Shown here one piece after another: positions 54,226 to 63,625 of a stretch of 64,000 nt of DNA. The notes below the pieces were generated by a model. It did not search any database. It worked only from the letters and a program-made list of their open reading frames with translations, and was not told where the DNA came from. Every line of letters starts with the position of its first letter. The stretch's first letter is position 1. Position numbers and translations under genes: made by a program. The stretch spans positions 620,001 to 684,000 of the forward strand of contig NZ_AP018664.1 in NCBI RefSeq assembly GCF_003967075.1. The letters are read 5' to 3'. This stretch comes from Sphingobium amiense. Its GTDB lineage: Bacteria; Pseudomonadota; Alphaproteobacteria; Sphingomonadales; Sphingomonadaceae.

Positions 54226-56103
54226 TCAGCGCCAGAGCGCTGCAATGGTCGCCATCACCCCTCGCTCGTTGCCGCCCGCACGCGGCGCGCCATAGCCCCG
54301 GCATTCCAGGCAGTCGGCCCGCACGCCCGCGCCCGTCACCAGCGCCTTCACGTCCGCGACCGCCTGCACCGCCCACTGCCGCTGCACCCACGCCTGCCGC
54401 GCCAGCATGTCGCGGGGCGCGCGCGCATCCTCGCGATCGTAATTGGCCAGCGACTCCAGCCACTGCGCCCATTTGTCGGGCTGCTTCTCGATATAATAGG
54501 GGCGGGCGGTCGCGGGATCGACCTTCGCTCGGCGCGCGGCTTCGGCGATGGCGTCGTCCAGGCCGCCGAAGCGGTCGACGAGGCCCAGTTGCCGCGCCGT
54601 GCCGCCGTCCCACACGCGCCCCTGCGCGATGGCGTCGATGGCCTGCGGCGTCTTGCGGCGCGACTGCGCGACGAGGCCGACGAAGCGGCGGTAAATATCC
54701 TCGACGCCCAGTTGCATGATCCGGTCGAACTCCGGCGTCGTTCCGCCAGCGACATCGGGCTGGCCCGACAGGGGCGTGGTGCGCACGCCGTCCGTCGTGA
54801 TCCCCATCTTTGCCAGCGTTCCCTCAAAGCTCGGGATGATGCCGAACACCCCGATGGAGCCGGTGATCGTATCCGGCTCGGCGAAGATCAGGTCGGCTGG
54901 CGTCGATACCCAGTAGCCGCCGCTCGCCGCGACATTGCCCATCGACACCACGACCGGCAGCCCCTGCGCCTTCGCCTGTAGTATCGCGCTGCGGATCTTC
55001 TCCGACGCCATGACCGATCCGCCCGGCGAGTCTACCCGCACCACCAGCGCCTTGAGGTTCCGCTCGCTCAATGCCGTCAGAAGCAGGTCGGAAATCGTGT
55101 CGCCCGCCGCCGTTCCCGGCCCGGCTTCGCCATCGACGATGTCTCCCGCCACGGTGAGCACGCCGATCTGCCCGTTATTGGCGGGCTTGCGCGCCTTGAC
55201 ATAGGCGGCAAGGTCGATGGTCGCGAAGTCGCCCGCCTTGTTCGCGGCAGCCTCTCCCGCGAGCGAAGCCGCGCGCGCGCCGAAAGCGCTTTCATCGCCT
55301 AATTTGTCGACCAGGCCCGCCGCCAGTGCGGCCTTGGCCATGTCGCCGCCGCTCGCCTGCGCCGCCGCCAGCGGATCGGCGGCGTAGGATGCGATCTTCG
55401 CCCTGGGCCGCGCCTTGGCCACATCCTGCTGCCAATCCTCCCACAGCGCATTGGCGAGCGCCTGGTTCGCCTGCTTGGCTTCGGGGGACTGGTCGGCGCG
55501 GACGAACGGCTCCACGAAGCTCTTGTAGGTGCCGACGCGATAGACATGGGTGTTGACGCCCAGCTTGTCGATCAGCCCCTTGTAATAGAGGTTAGAGCCG
55601 CCGCGCCCCATGATCGCGACGCCGCCCAGCGGATCGCCCCAAACCTCGCTCGCATGCGCCGCCAGTTGATAGCTGTCGTCGGTGTAGAGCGTTGCGAAGG
55701 CGAGTACCGGCTTCTTCGCCGCGCGCACCGCGTCCAGCGCCTTGCCCACGCGCGCCAGCGCGACCTGCCCGCCGCCGGTAAAGCCGTCGAGGTTGAGCAC
55801 CACCGCCTTCACCTTCGCGTCGCCTTTTGCGGCATCGAGCGCGGTGACGATGTCGGACAGCCGATATTCGCGCGCCTCGTTTCCCGATCCGCTCAAAAGT
55901 TGCGACGCGCTGATCTCGGTCGGCTGCTCGACGATGCTGCCGTCGAGGTCGAGCAGCAATGCGCCTGCCTGCACCGTCTGGGCGGGCTTGGGCGAATAGG
56001 AGAGGGCGGTGTAAAGCGCACCGAAAAACAGCAGCAGGAACAGGAGCACAAGTCCGTCCTTGATCGCGACCAGGATGCGCCAGGCGCCCTTCACAAAAGC
56101 CAA
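54226..56103 (-). CDS. sppA: Signal peptide peptidase SppA, 67K type
   Basis: 625 residues. Membrane-bound serine protease that degrades cleaved signal peptides. One N-terminal membrane segment ([19 protein letters not shown]), then two tandem ClpP/crotonase-type domains: the first carries the general-base Lys ([12 protein letters not shown]), the second the nucleophile Ser ([13 protein letters not shown], preceded by [13 protein letters not shown]). Divergent from gpmA. Confidence 0.94.
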   Translation of the reverse strand: MAFVKGAWRILVAIKDGLVLLFLLLFFGALYTALSYSPKPAQTVQAGALLLDLDGSIVEQPTEISASQLLSGSGNEAREYRLSDIVTALDAAKGDAKVKAVVLNLDGFTGGGQVALARVGKALDAVRAAKKPVLAFATLYTDDSYQLAAHASEVWGDPLGGVAIMGRGGSNLYYKGLIDKLGVNTHVYRVGTYKSFVEPFVRADQSPEAKQANQALANALWEDWQQDVAKARPRAKIASYAADPLAAAQASGGDMAKAALAAGLVDKLGDESAFGARAASLAGEAAANKAGDFATIDLAAYVKARKPANNGQIGVLTVAGDIVDGEAGPGTAAGDTISDLLLTALSERNLKALVVRVDSPGGSVMASEKIRSAILQAKAQGLPVVVSMGNVAASGGYWVSTPADLIFAEPDTITGSIGVFGIIPSFEGTLAKMGITTDGVRTTPLSGQPDVAGGTTPEFDRIMQLGVEDIYRRFVGLVAQSRRKTPQAIDAIAQGRVWDGGTARQLGLVDRFGGLDDAIAEAARRAKVDPATARPYYIEKQPDKWAQWLESLANYDREDARAPRDMLARQAWVQRQWAVQAVADVKALVTGAGVRADCLECRGYGAPRAGGNERGVMATIAALWR

Positions 56104-56260
56104 ATGTTCAGTCCTTCAAAAAGTCAGGCCGCTTCTGGCTATCGCAAGCCTTGTTCGACTGCAATGTGGGGCGGCCCATGCGGGCGACAAGCTTGCGCGC
56201 GCGATTTTGCTCGCTATGGGATGCGCATCATTTGCCGCTATCGTGCAGGAGACGCGCCTC

Positions 56261-56947
56261 ATGCCCACACTCGTCCTCATCCGCCATGGCCAGTCCGCCT
56301 GGAATCTGGAAAACCGTTTCACCGGCTGGTGGGACGTGGACCTGACCGACAAGGGCGTGGAGGAAGCGCGGGCGGCGGGCCGCCTGATGGCGGAAAAGGG
56401 GCTGGATTTCGACCAGTGCTATACCAGCTTCCAGACGCGCGCGATCAAGACGCTCAATCTGGCGCTGGAGGAAATGGGCCGGCTGTGGCTTCCGGTCGAA
56501 AAGGACTGGCGTTTGAACGAACGCCATTATGGCGGCCTCACCGGCCTTAACAAGGCGGAGACGGCGGCAAAGCATGGCGACGATCAGGTGAAGGTGTGGC
56601 GGCGCAGCTTCGACATTCCGCCGCCGGTGCTGGAGCCGGGCGGCGAGTTCGACCTGACGAAGGACCGCCGCTATGACGGCATCGCCATTCCCTCGACCGA
56701 AAGCCTCAAGGACACGATCGCCCGCGTGCTGCCCTATTGGGAGGCGAAGATCGCGCCGGATCTGAAGGCAGGCAAGCGCGTCGTCATTTCCGCGCATGGC
56801 AACTCGCTCCGCGCGCTGGTCAAGCATCTGTCTAACATCCCGGACGACGAGATCACCGAACTGGAGATCCCGACCGGCCAGCCCATCGTCTACGATCTGG
56901 CGGACGACCTGTCGGCCAAGGACCGCTATTATCTGTCGGAGCGCTGA
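56261..56947 (+). CDS. gpmA: Phosphoglycerate mutase, 2,3-bisphosphoglycerate-dependent
   Basis: 228 residues. Interconverts 3- and 2-phosphoglycerate. Phospho-histidine motif [20 protein letters not shown] (H9), second His in [12 protein letters not shown], and the [12 protein letters not shown] loop. AGGAGA lies about 9 bases before ATG 56261; upstream in-frame ATGs run into the promoter and sppA, so they are rejected. Confidence 0.96.
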   Translation: MPTLVLIRHGQSAWNLENRFTGWWDVDLTDKGVEEARAAGRLMAEKGLDFDQCYTSFQTRAIKTLNLALEEMGRLWLPVEKDWRLNERHYGGLTGLNKAETAAKHGDDQVKVWRRSFDIPPPVLEPGGEFDLTKDRRYDGIAIPSTESLKDTIARVLPYWEAKIAPDLKAGKRVVISAHGNSLRALVKHLSNIPDDEITELEIPTGQPIVYDLADDLSAKDRYYLSER

Positions 56948-57042
56948 GGAACGGCAACGGCTGCCCCGCAAAGCACATTGCTCCCCGGCGGTCCCGCCGC
57001 TAAGGGGCTTGGCTTTCTGGGCCGCCTGACAGGGGAAAAGGC

Positions 57043-57531
57043 ATGAGCGAGGCAGTCACGGTCGGCATCATCATGGGGTCCCGGTCCGACTGGGAAACGA
57101 TGCGCCACGCCGCCGAAACGCTCGAAGCGCTGGGCGTGCCGCATGAGTGCAGGGTCGTGTCCGCGCACCGCACGCCCCAGCGCCTCTACGATTATGCGAC
57201 CGGCGCGGCGGCGCGGGGTCTCAAGGTCATCATCGCGGGCGCTGGCGGCGCGGCGCATCTCCCCGGCATGACCGCATCCATGACGCGCCTGCCGGTGCTG
57301 GGCGTTCCCGTGGAATCGAAAGCGCTCAGCGGCATGGATTCGCTCCTGTCCATCGTCCAGATGCCGGGCGGCATTCCGGTCGGCACGCTCGCCATCGGCA
57401 AGCCCGGCGCGATCAACGCGGGCCTGATGGCCGCGGCGATCCTTGCGACGAACGACCTTGCGCTGGCGGACCGGCTCGACGCATGGCGCGCGCGCCAGAC
57501 CGACGCCGTCGCTGAGACGGTCGAGGACTGA
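57043..57531 (+). CDS. purE: N5-carboxyaminoimidazole ribonucleotide mutase
   Basis: 162 residues. Class I PurE of purine synthesis. [14 protein letters not shown] with the SGS-like (GSRSD) active-site motif, [15 protein letters not shown] with the catalytic His, and [21 protein letters not shown] before the ATG. Followed after 9 bases by purK. Confidence 0.97.
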   Translation: MSEAVTVGIIMGSRSDWETMRHAAETLEALGVPHECRVVSAHRTPQRLYDYATGAAARGLKVIIAGAGGAAHLPGMTASMTRLPVLGVPVESKALSGMDSLLSIVQMPGGIPVGTLAIGKPGAINAGLMAAAILATNDLALADRLDAWRARQTDAVAETVED

Positions 57532-57540
57532 GAAGCACGC

Positions 57541-58611
57541 ATGACGAAGATCCCGCCCGGTTCGACCATCGGCATTCTCGGCGGCGGCCAGCTTGGCCGG
57601 ATGATCGCCATGGCGGCGGCGCAACTGGGCTATCGCACCCATATCTTCGCGCCGGAAGAAAGCGGCCCCGCCGCCGATGTGTCGCCGCGCTGGACTCGCG
57701 CCGCCTATGAGGACGCAGCGGCGCTCGCGGCCTTCGCGGACAGCGTCGATGTCGTCACCTACGAATTTGAGAATATCGACCCTTCCGCCGTCGAGACGCT
57801 GGCGCATCACGGTCTCGTCCGCCCCGGCGCGCAGGCGTTGCGCGTCGCGCAGGACCGGCTTGCCGAGAAGCGCTTCGTTTGCGATCTGGGCGGCCTGACC
57901 GCGCCCTTCGCGCCGGTCGAAAGCCTCGACGATCTCGAAAACGCGATCGACGCCATCGGCAGCCGCGCGATCCTCAAGACCAACCGCATGGGCTATGACG
58001 GCAAGGGGCAGGCCCGCCTGTCCGAGCCGGGCGACGCGGTCGGCGCATGGAACGCCATCGGTCGGCAGAGCGCCATCCTCGAAGGCTTCGTCACCTTCGC
58101 CGAAGAGTTTTCCGTGATCCTCGCGCGTGGTGCGGATGGCGAAGTGCGCTTCTGGGATTCCTCCGCCAACGTCCATGTCGATGGCATCCTGTCGACTTCC
58201 ACTATCCCCGCCGGCCCGGCGATTGCGGCGCAGGTCAAACAGGCGCGGGCGCTGGCCCGGAAGGTCGCTGACGCGCTCGGCTATGTCGGCGTCCTTACCT
58301 GCGAATTCTTCGCCAGCGCCGAAGGCCCGATCTTCAACGAAATGGCCCCGCGCGTCCATAATAGCGGCCACTGGACCATCGAAGGCGCGGTGACGAACCA
58401 GTTCGAAAATCACGTTCGCGCGATCTGCGGCCTGCCGCTGGGCGACACCGGCCTCGCCGCGCCGCGCGTTTACATGCGGAACCTGATCGGCGATCAGGCA
58501 GGCGAGTGGCCCGCGATCCTCGCCGACCCGGCCAACCATCTCCACCTCTACGGCAAGCATGAAGCGCGCCCCGGCCGCAAGATGGGGCATGTGACCCGCC
58601 TCGGCCTGTGA
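57541..58611 (+). CDS. purK: N5-carboxyaminoimidazole ribonucleotide synthase
   Basis: 356 residues. ATP-grasp enzyme that carboxylates AIR for PurE. N-terminal IGILGGGQLGRMIAMAAAQL, then KTNRMGYDGKGQ (ATP site), EEFSVILAR and EMAPRVHNSGHWTIEG, all standard. The stop overlaps the folA GTG start (GTGA). Confidence 0.97.
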   Translation: MTKIPPGSTIGILGGGQLGRMIAMAAAQLGYRTHIFAPEESGPAADVSPRWTRAAYEDAAALAAFADSVDVVTYEFENIDPSAVETLAHHGLVRPGAQALRVAQDRLAEKRFVCDLGGLTAPFAPVESLDDLENAIDAIGSRAILKTNRMGYDGKGQARLSEPGDAVGAWNAIGRQSAILEGFVTFAEEFSVILARGADGEVRFWDSSANVHVDGILSTSTIPAGPAIAAQVKQARALARKVADALGYVGVLTCEFFASAEGPIFNEMAPRVHNSGHWTIEGAVTNQFENHVRAICGLPLGDTGLAAPRVYMRNLIGDQAGEWPAILADPANHLHLYGKHEARPGRKMGHVTRLGL

Positions 58612-59093
58612 TCGAGATCGTCCTCGTCCTCGCGCGCGCCGACAATGGCGTGATCGGCAGGGACGGCGATCTTCCGTGGCGACTGCCCGCGGATCTCAAA
58701 CATTTCAAGGCGGTGACGGCGGGGCATCCCATGGTCATGGGCCGCAAGACCTTCGACAGCCTGCCCGGACTCCTGCCCGGGCGCCGCCACATCGTCCTGA
58801 CCCGCGACAAGGGCTGGCGCGGCGAGGGGGCGGAGGTGGCGCACACCCTCGAAGACGCCCTGCGTATCGCCGATGCGTCGCCTGTGATGGTGATCGGCGG
58901 CGCGGAAATCTATCGCCTGTTCCTGCCGCTCGCCCACCGCATCGAACTGACCGAAGTGCATGTCGATGCGGACGGAGACGCCGCCATCGCCCGTCCCGAT
59001 CCGTCGCAGTGGCGCGAAACCGCCCGCGCCGATCATCCCGCGCAGGACGGCCGCCCCGCCTACAGCTTCGTGACGCTGGAGCGCAAAGCGTGA
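58608..59093 (+). CDS. folA: Dihydrofolate reductase
   Basis: 161 residues. Reduces dihydrofolate to tetrahydrofolate with NADPH. Motifs: VLARADNGVIGRDGDLPWRLPADLKHF (Met20-type loop and substrate Asp), VMGRKTFDSLP, HIVLTRDKGW, PVMVIGGAEIY. GTG start in a GTGA overlap with purK. Second folate gene in the window besides folB. Confidence 0.95.
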   Translation: MIEIVLVLARADNGVIGRDGDLPWRLPADLKHFKAVTAGHPMVMGRKTFDSLPGLLPGRRHIVLTRDKGWRGEGAEVAHTLEDALRIADASPVMVIGGAEIYRLFLPLAHRIELTEVHVDADGDAAIARPDPSQWRETARADHPAQDGRPAYSFVTLERKA

Positions 59094-59130
59094 ATTGCCA
59101 CGCTTCACCGTGCCTCCTATAGGCCGCGCC

Positions 59131-60057
59131 ATGGAGCGGCTTTCCAGCAGCGCCCCGATGCCCGCTGCCCTGCGCGGGAGCGTGATGGCGCTCGGCAATT
59201 TCGACGGCTTTCACGCCGGGCATCAGGCGGTCGTAGGCCGGGCCATCGCGCGCGCCCGTGCGGAAGGGCGCCCCGCCATCGTCGCGACGTTCGACCCACA
59301 CCCCATGCGCCTGTTCCGGCCCGACGCCGCGCCCTTCCGCCTCACTTCGCTCGACCAGCGGCAGGCGCTCTTCGCTGCCGCCGGAGCCGACGCGATGCTG
59401 GTGTTCGACTTCACCGCCGAACTCGCCGCGCTGGACCCCGCCCAATATGTCGCCATGCTGCGCGATCATCTGGGCGTGGCGGCCGTAGTGTCGGGGGAGG
59501 ACTTCACCTTCGGACGCGGGCGTAGCGGCACGGTCGACAGCTTCGCGGCGCTTGGACTGCCCGCCGAACCCGTCGCGCCCGTGTGCGACAGCGAAGGCGT
59601 CATATCGTCCAGCCGCATCCGCGACGCGCTCAAGGCAGGCGACTGCGACACCGCCGCCCGGCTGCTGACGCGGCCCTTCACCATCGCGGGCACGGTCCAG
59701 CATGGCGACAAGCTGGGCCGCACCATCGGTTTCCCGACCGCCAATATCGACATGGGACCGTATCTCCGGCCCGCCTACGGCATCTATGCGGTGCGCGGCC
59801 TGCTGCCTGACGGGCGCGTGCTCGACGGTGCGGCCAATCTCGGCATCCGCCCCAGCTTCGATCCGCCCAAGGAACTGCTGGAGCCGCATTTCTTCGACTT
59901 CTCCGAAAGCCTTTACGACGTGGCGGTCGAAGTGCAGATCATCCGCTATCTTCATGCCGAGCTGAAATATGACGGCCTCGACGCGCTGATGGCGGGCATC
60001 GAGCGCGACTGCGTGGAGGCACGGCAAATCCTTGCGGGAACGCCCTTCGTCGCCTAA
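59131..60057 (+). CDS. ribF: Riboflavin kinase/FMN adenylyltransferase
   Basis: 308 residues. Bifunctional enzyme making FMN and FAD. N-terminal nucleotidyltransferase with GNFDGFHAGHQAVV and ISSSRIRDALKAG; C-terminal kinase with GDKLGRTIGFPTANID and ANLGIRPSF. ATG 59131 is preferred over 59095, which is inside the folA-ribF gap without a ribosome site. Upstream of ileS, a common order in alphaproteobacteria. Confidence 0.95.
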   Translation: MERLSSSAPMPAALRGSVMALGNFDGFHAGHQAVVGRAIARARAEGRPAIVATFDPHPMRLFRPDAAPFRLTSLDQRQALFAAAGADAMLVFDFTAELAALDPAQYVAMLRDHLGVAAVVSGEDFTFGRGRSGTVDSFAALGLPAEPVAPVCDSEGVISSSRIRDALKAGDCDTAARLLTRPFTIAGTVQHGDKLGRTIGFPTANIDMGPYLRPAYGIYAVRGLLPDGRVLDGAANLGIRPSFDPPKELLEPHFFDFSESLYDVAVEVQIIRYLHAELKYDGLDALMAGIERDCVEARQILAGTPFVA

Positions 60058-60099
60058 TGCCGCGCGATATTCCGCACAAAGCGAAACCGCGCGAGCCTT

Positions 60100-63000
60100 A
60101 TGACCGATCAGCCCAGCCAGAAAACCGAAGACTATAAGTCCACCGTCTTCCTGCCCCAGACCGACTTTCCGATGAAGGCGGGCCTCGCGCAGAAGGAGCC
60201 GGCAATCGCCGCGCAGTGGGAGGCGATGGATCTTTACGGCAAGCTGCGCGAGAAGCGCGCGGGGCGCGAACGCTTCATCCTGCATGACGGCCCGCCCTAC
60301 GCCAATGGCGACATCCATATGGGCCATGCGATGAACAAGGTGCTGAAGGACATCATCGTCCGCTCGCAATCCCTGCTCGGCAAGGACGCGCCCTATGTGC
60401 CCGGCTGGGACTGTCACGGCCTGCCGATCGAATGGAAGATCGAGGAGGAATATCGCAAGAAGAAGCTGAACAAGGACGAGGTGCCCCCGTCCGAGTTCCG
60501 CGCGCAATGCCGCGCCTATGCCGACAAGTGGGTCGATGTGCAGCGCGAGCAGTTCAAGCGGCTCGGCATCATGGGCGACTGGGAAGACCCCTATCTCACC
60601 ATGAAGTTCGATGCCGAGGCGACCATCGTCGGCGAACTGCTGAAATTCGCGGAAAGCGGCCAGCTCTATCGCGGGGCGAAGCCCGTCATGTGGTCGCCGG
60701 TGGAGAAGACGGCACTGGCCGAGGCGGAAGTCGAGTATGAGGATGTGACCTCAACCCAGATCGACGTGGCGTTCGAGATCGTGGAAGCCCCGAACGCGCC
60801 TGCACTTCAGACTCTGCTGAAGCAGAGTCATCTTAAAACATATGCAGTAATCTGGACTACGACGCCGTGGACCATCCCAGTCAACCAAGCGCTGGCCTAC
60901 GGGCCGGACATTGATTACGTCCTGATTCCAAATGGCGGTACGGTAGAGACCTATCTCGTGGCTAAGCCGTTGGCCGATGAGTTTTTAAAGCGCTGTGAGA
61001 GAGAAAATCCGGGCCTTCTGTCGCTCCATGAGAGCGAGTGGGAGGTAGTCAAAGGCCATCAACTCGCTGGAGCCGTAGCCCGCCACCCGATCTTCAACCT
61101 CCTCCGTCATCCCGGCGAAAGCCGGGATCCCGCTTCTTCTTCCGACCCCGTCCAAGGCAGCGAGACCCCGGATCAAGTCCGGGGTGACGACCGGGAGCGC
61201 CAACTCGCCTTCTTCGCCAAGCCACGCCCCTTCCTCCCCGGCGATTTTGTCACGACCGATGCGGGCACCGGCCTCGTCCACATGGCGCCCGACCATGGTG
61301 AGGACGACTTCGCGCTGTGCAAGGCGAACGGCATCAACCCCGTCTTCGCGGTCGAGGGCGACGGCAAATATCGCGCCGACTGGGCGTGGCTGGGCGGGCA
61401 GGGGAGCGTCATCAACCCGAAGTTCGTCAGCAAGGACGGCCCGATCTGCACCGACCTTCGCGAAGCGGGCGCGCTGCTCGCCGCGTCGGACGATTTCAAG
61501 CACAGCTATCCGCATAGCTGGCGGTCGAAGGCGAAGATCATCTACCGCTGCACCCCGCAATGGTTCATCCCCATGGATCAACCGCAGCAGGGAGCCATTA
61601 CCGATATGGACGGCGGCGTCATGCCCACGCCCCTCATCGCCTCCAACGGTCCTACCCTGCGCGAAGTCGCGCTCGACGCCATCGCCCACACCCGCTGGGT
61701 GCCGGAGCGTTCGACCAACCGCATCCGCTCGATGGTGGAGGGCCGCCCGGACTGGGTGATCTCCCGCCAGCGCGCATGGGGCGTCCCGATCGCGCTCTAT
61801 GTCCATCGCAAGAGCGGCGACTATCTCGTTGATCCTGCTGTCAATGCCCGCATCGTCGAGGCGTTCAGGGCGGGCGGCGCTGACGCATGGTTCGGCGCGG
61901 ATCATGCAAGCCTGCTCGGCCCCGATTACGACCTTGCCGACTATGAAGTCGTCAACGACATTCTCGACGTCTGGTTCGATTCCGGCTCGACCCACAGCTT
62001 CGTGGTCGAGGGGCGCTATGGCGAAGGCACCCGCGCGGACCTCTATATCGAAGGGTCGGACCAGCATCGCGGCTGGTTCCAGTCCTCGCTGCTCGAAAGC
62101 TGCGGCACGCGGGGCCAGGCGCCCTACAAGGCCGTCCTGACCCACGGCTTCGCGCTCGACGGATCGGGCAAGAAAATGTCCAAGAGCCTTGGCAATGTGG
62201 TCGATCCGCTCAAGATCATGGGCGAAAGCGGCGCGGACATTTTGCGCGTCTGGGTCGCCAGCACCGACTATTTCGACGATGTGCGCATCGGCAAGGAAGT
62301 GCTCGCCGGATCGTCCGACGCCTACCGGAAATTGCGCAATACTTTCCGATATATGCTGGGTGCTCTTTCCGACTATGATGAAGAGGTCGAAGCGGTCTCC
62401 TACGCGGAGATGCCCGAGCTGGAGCGCTACATGCTCCACCGCCTTGCGCAGCTCGACGCGGAACTGCGCGCCGTGGTGGACAAGGAGAAGGGCAGCGAAA
62501 GCTGGCTGGAATTCAGCCGCTATACCCGCGCGATCTTCGATTTCGCCAACAGCGACCTCAGCGCCTTCTTCTTCGACATCCGCAAGGATTGCCTCTACTG
62601 CGACGCGAAGAGCGATCCCAAGCGCCGCGCCTATCGCACGCTGCTCGACACGCTGTTCCACGCGCTTGTCCGCTACGTCGCGCCGATCATTCCCTTCACC
62701 GCTGAGGAAGTGTGGCAAAGCCGATTCCCAAATAGCGAAGATAGCGTCCATTTCCTCGAATGGCCCGAAGTCGACCCCCGCTGGATCGACACCCATCTCG
62801 ACGACAAATGGACCGAACTCCGCTATCAGCGCGAGCAGGTGAATGAAGCGATCGAGCCCTACCGCCGCGAAAAGCTGATCCGATCCAGCCTGGAAGCCGA
62901 CGTCACCATGGGCGAATTGCTGCCCAGCGACGGTGTGAACTTCGCCGAAGTCGCCATCGTGGCGCGGGTCGAAATGGGCGTCGGCGACGGTATCGTCGTC

Positions 63001-63105
63001 AAACCGAGCGACTGGCACAAATGCGGCCGCTGCTGGCGCCTGCTGCCCGAAATCACGCAGGACGGCGCGCTGTGCGACCGGTGCGACAGCGTGCTGAAGG
63101 GCTGA
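60100..63105 (+). CDS. ileS: Isoleucyl-tRNA synthetase with a repeat insertion
   Basis: 1001 residues, longer than most relatives (about 930-970). HIGH motif PYANGDIHMGHAMNK (about 66-80), editing (CP1) domain with TTTPWTIPVNQALAYG (about 251-266), class I KMSKS motif SGKKMSKSLGNVVDP (about 688-702), and a C-terminal Zn site CGRCWRLL...CDRCD. A repeat (61105-61189) adds RHPGESRDP...ETPDQVRGDD at residues 336-364, inside the editing region. Upstream of it (about 60793-61077) codon use is far less GC-biased than the rest of the gene. The gene is open throughout. Confidence 0.96.
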   Translation: MTDQPSQKTEDYKSTVFLPQTDFPMKAGLAQKEPAIAAQWEAMDLYGKLREKRAGRERFILHDGPPYANGDIHMGHAMNKVLKDIIVRSQSLLGKDAPYVPGWDCHGLPIEWKIEEEYRKKKLNKDEVPPSEFRAQCRAYADKWVDVQREQFKRLGIMGDWEDPYLTMKFDAEATIVGELLKFAESGQLYRGAKPVMWSPVEKTALAEAEVEYEDVTSTQIDVAFEIVEAPNAPALQTLLKQSHLKTYAVIWTTTPWTIPVNQALAYGPDIDYVLIPNGGTVETYLVAKPLADEFLKRCERENPGLLSLHESEWEVVKGHQLAGAVARHPIFNLLRHPGESRDPASSSDPVQGSETPDQVRGDDRERQLAFFAKPRPFLPGDFVTTDAGTGLVHMAPDHGEDDFALCKANGINPVFAVEGDGKYRADWAWLGGQGSVINPKFVSKDGPICTDLREAGALLAASDDFKHSYPHSWRSKAKIIYRCTPQWFIPMDQPQQGAITDMDGGVMPTPLIASNGPTLREVALDAIAHTRWVPERSTNRIRSMVEGRPDWVISRQRAWGVPIALYVHRKSGDYLVDPAVNARIVEAFRAGGADAWFGADHASLLGPDYDLADYEVVNDILDVWFDSGSTHSFVVEGRYGEGTRADLYIEGSDQHRGWFQSSLLESCGTRGQAPYKAVLTHGFALDGSGKKMSKSLGNVVDPLKIMGESGADILRVWVASTDYFDDVRIGKEVLAGSSDAYRKLRNTFRYMLGALSDYDEEVEAVSYAEMPELERYMLHRLAQLDAELRAVVDKEKGSESWLEFSRYTRAIFDFANSDLSAFFFDIRKDCLYCDAKSDPKRRAYRTLLDTLFHALVRYVAPIIPFTAEEVWQSRFPNSEDSVHFLEWPEVDPRWIDTHLDDKWTELRYQREQVNEAIEPYRREKLIRSSLEADVTMGELLPSDGVNFAEVAIVARVEMGVGDGIVVKPSDWHKCGRCWRLLPEITQDGALCDRCDSVLKG
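61105..61189. repeat. Palindromic repeat read through inside ileS (85 bp)
   Basis: CGTCATCCCGGC...GACG ends pair with CCGGGGTGACG at the other end; inner hairpins CCCGGCGAAAGCCGGG and ACCCCGGATCAAGTCCGGGG. It is a relative of the infB-rbfA repeat. The ileS frame reads through it as RHPGESRDPASSSDPVQGSE and TPDQVRGDD. Confidence 0.85.
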
Positions 63106-63109
63106 TCCG

Positions 63110-63625
63110 ATGGCCGCCCCGATCAATCACCGCCCGCTTGGCCTCACCGTCTCCATCGTGACGCTGGCGCTCGACCAACTTGTCAAATACACCGTCACCT
63201 ATCCGCTCGCGCTGCAAAGCCGGGGGGATGAGGGGATCGACATCCTGCCCATCTTCCGCCTGCGCTGGCTGGAAAACCGGGGCGTGTCGATGGGCTTCTT
63301 CCACGCCGACACCGATGTGATGCGCTGGGCGCTGGTCGGCATGACCGTGCTGATCGCCGGGTTCGTCGCCGTGTGGATGTGGCGGGAACGCGCGCGGCAG
63401 GATGTCGCCGCGCTCGGCCTCGTGCTGGGTGGCGCCATCGGCAACATCATCGACCGGATGCGGCTCGGCTATGTCATCGACTATGCCGACCTGCATTTCG
63501 GCGAATGGCGGCCTTTCCTCATTTTCAACCTGGCGGACGCCGCCATCACCATCGGCGTGCTGATCCTGCTTGCACGGGCGCTGCTGCTGCGCGACAAGGG
63601 CGCAAAGACGGAGACTTTGAAGTGA
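63110..63625 (+). CDS. lspA: Lipoprotein signal peptidase
   Basis: 171 residues, four membrane segments. Cleaves lipoprotein signal peptides after diacylglyceryl transfer. Catalytic Asp residues: IGNIIDRMRLGYVIDYADL (first) and FNLADAAITIG (second). Starts 4 bases after ileS; its stop overlaps the GTG of the next gene, whose product carries a lipobox. Confidence 0.96.
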   Translation: MAAPINHRPLGLTVSIVTLALDQLVKYTVTYPLALQSRGDEGIDILPIFRLRWLENRGVSMGFFHADTDVMRWALVGMTVLIAGFVAVWMWRERARQDVAALGLVLGGAIGNIIDRMRLGYVIDYADLHFGEWRPFLIFNLADAAITIGVLILLARALLLRDKGAKTETLK

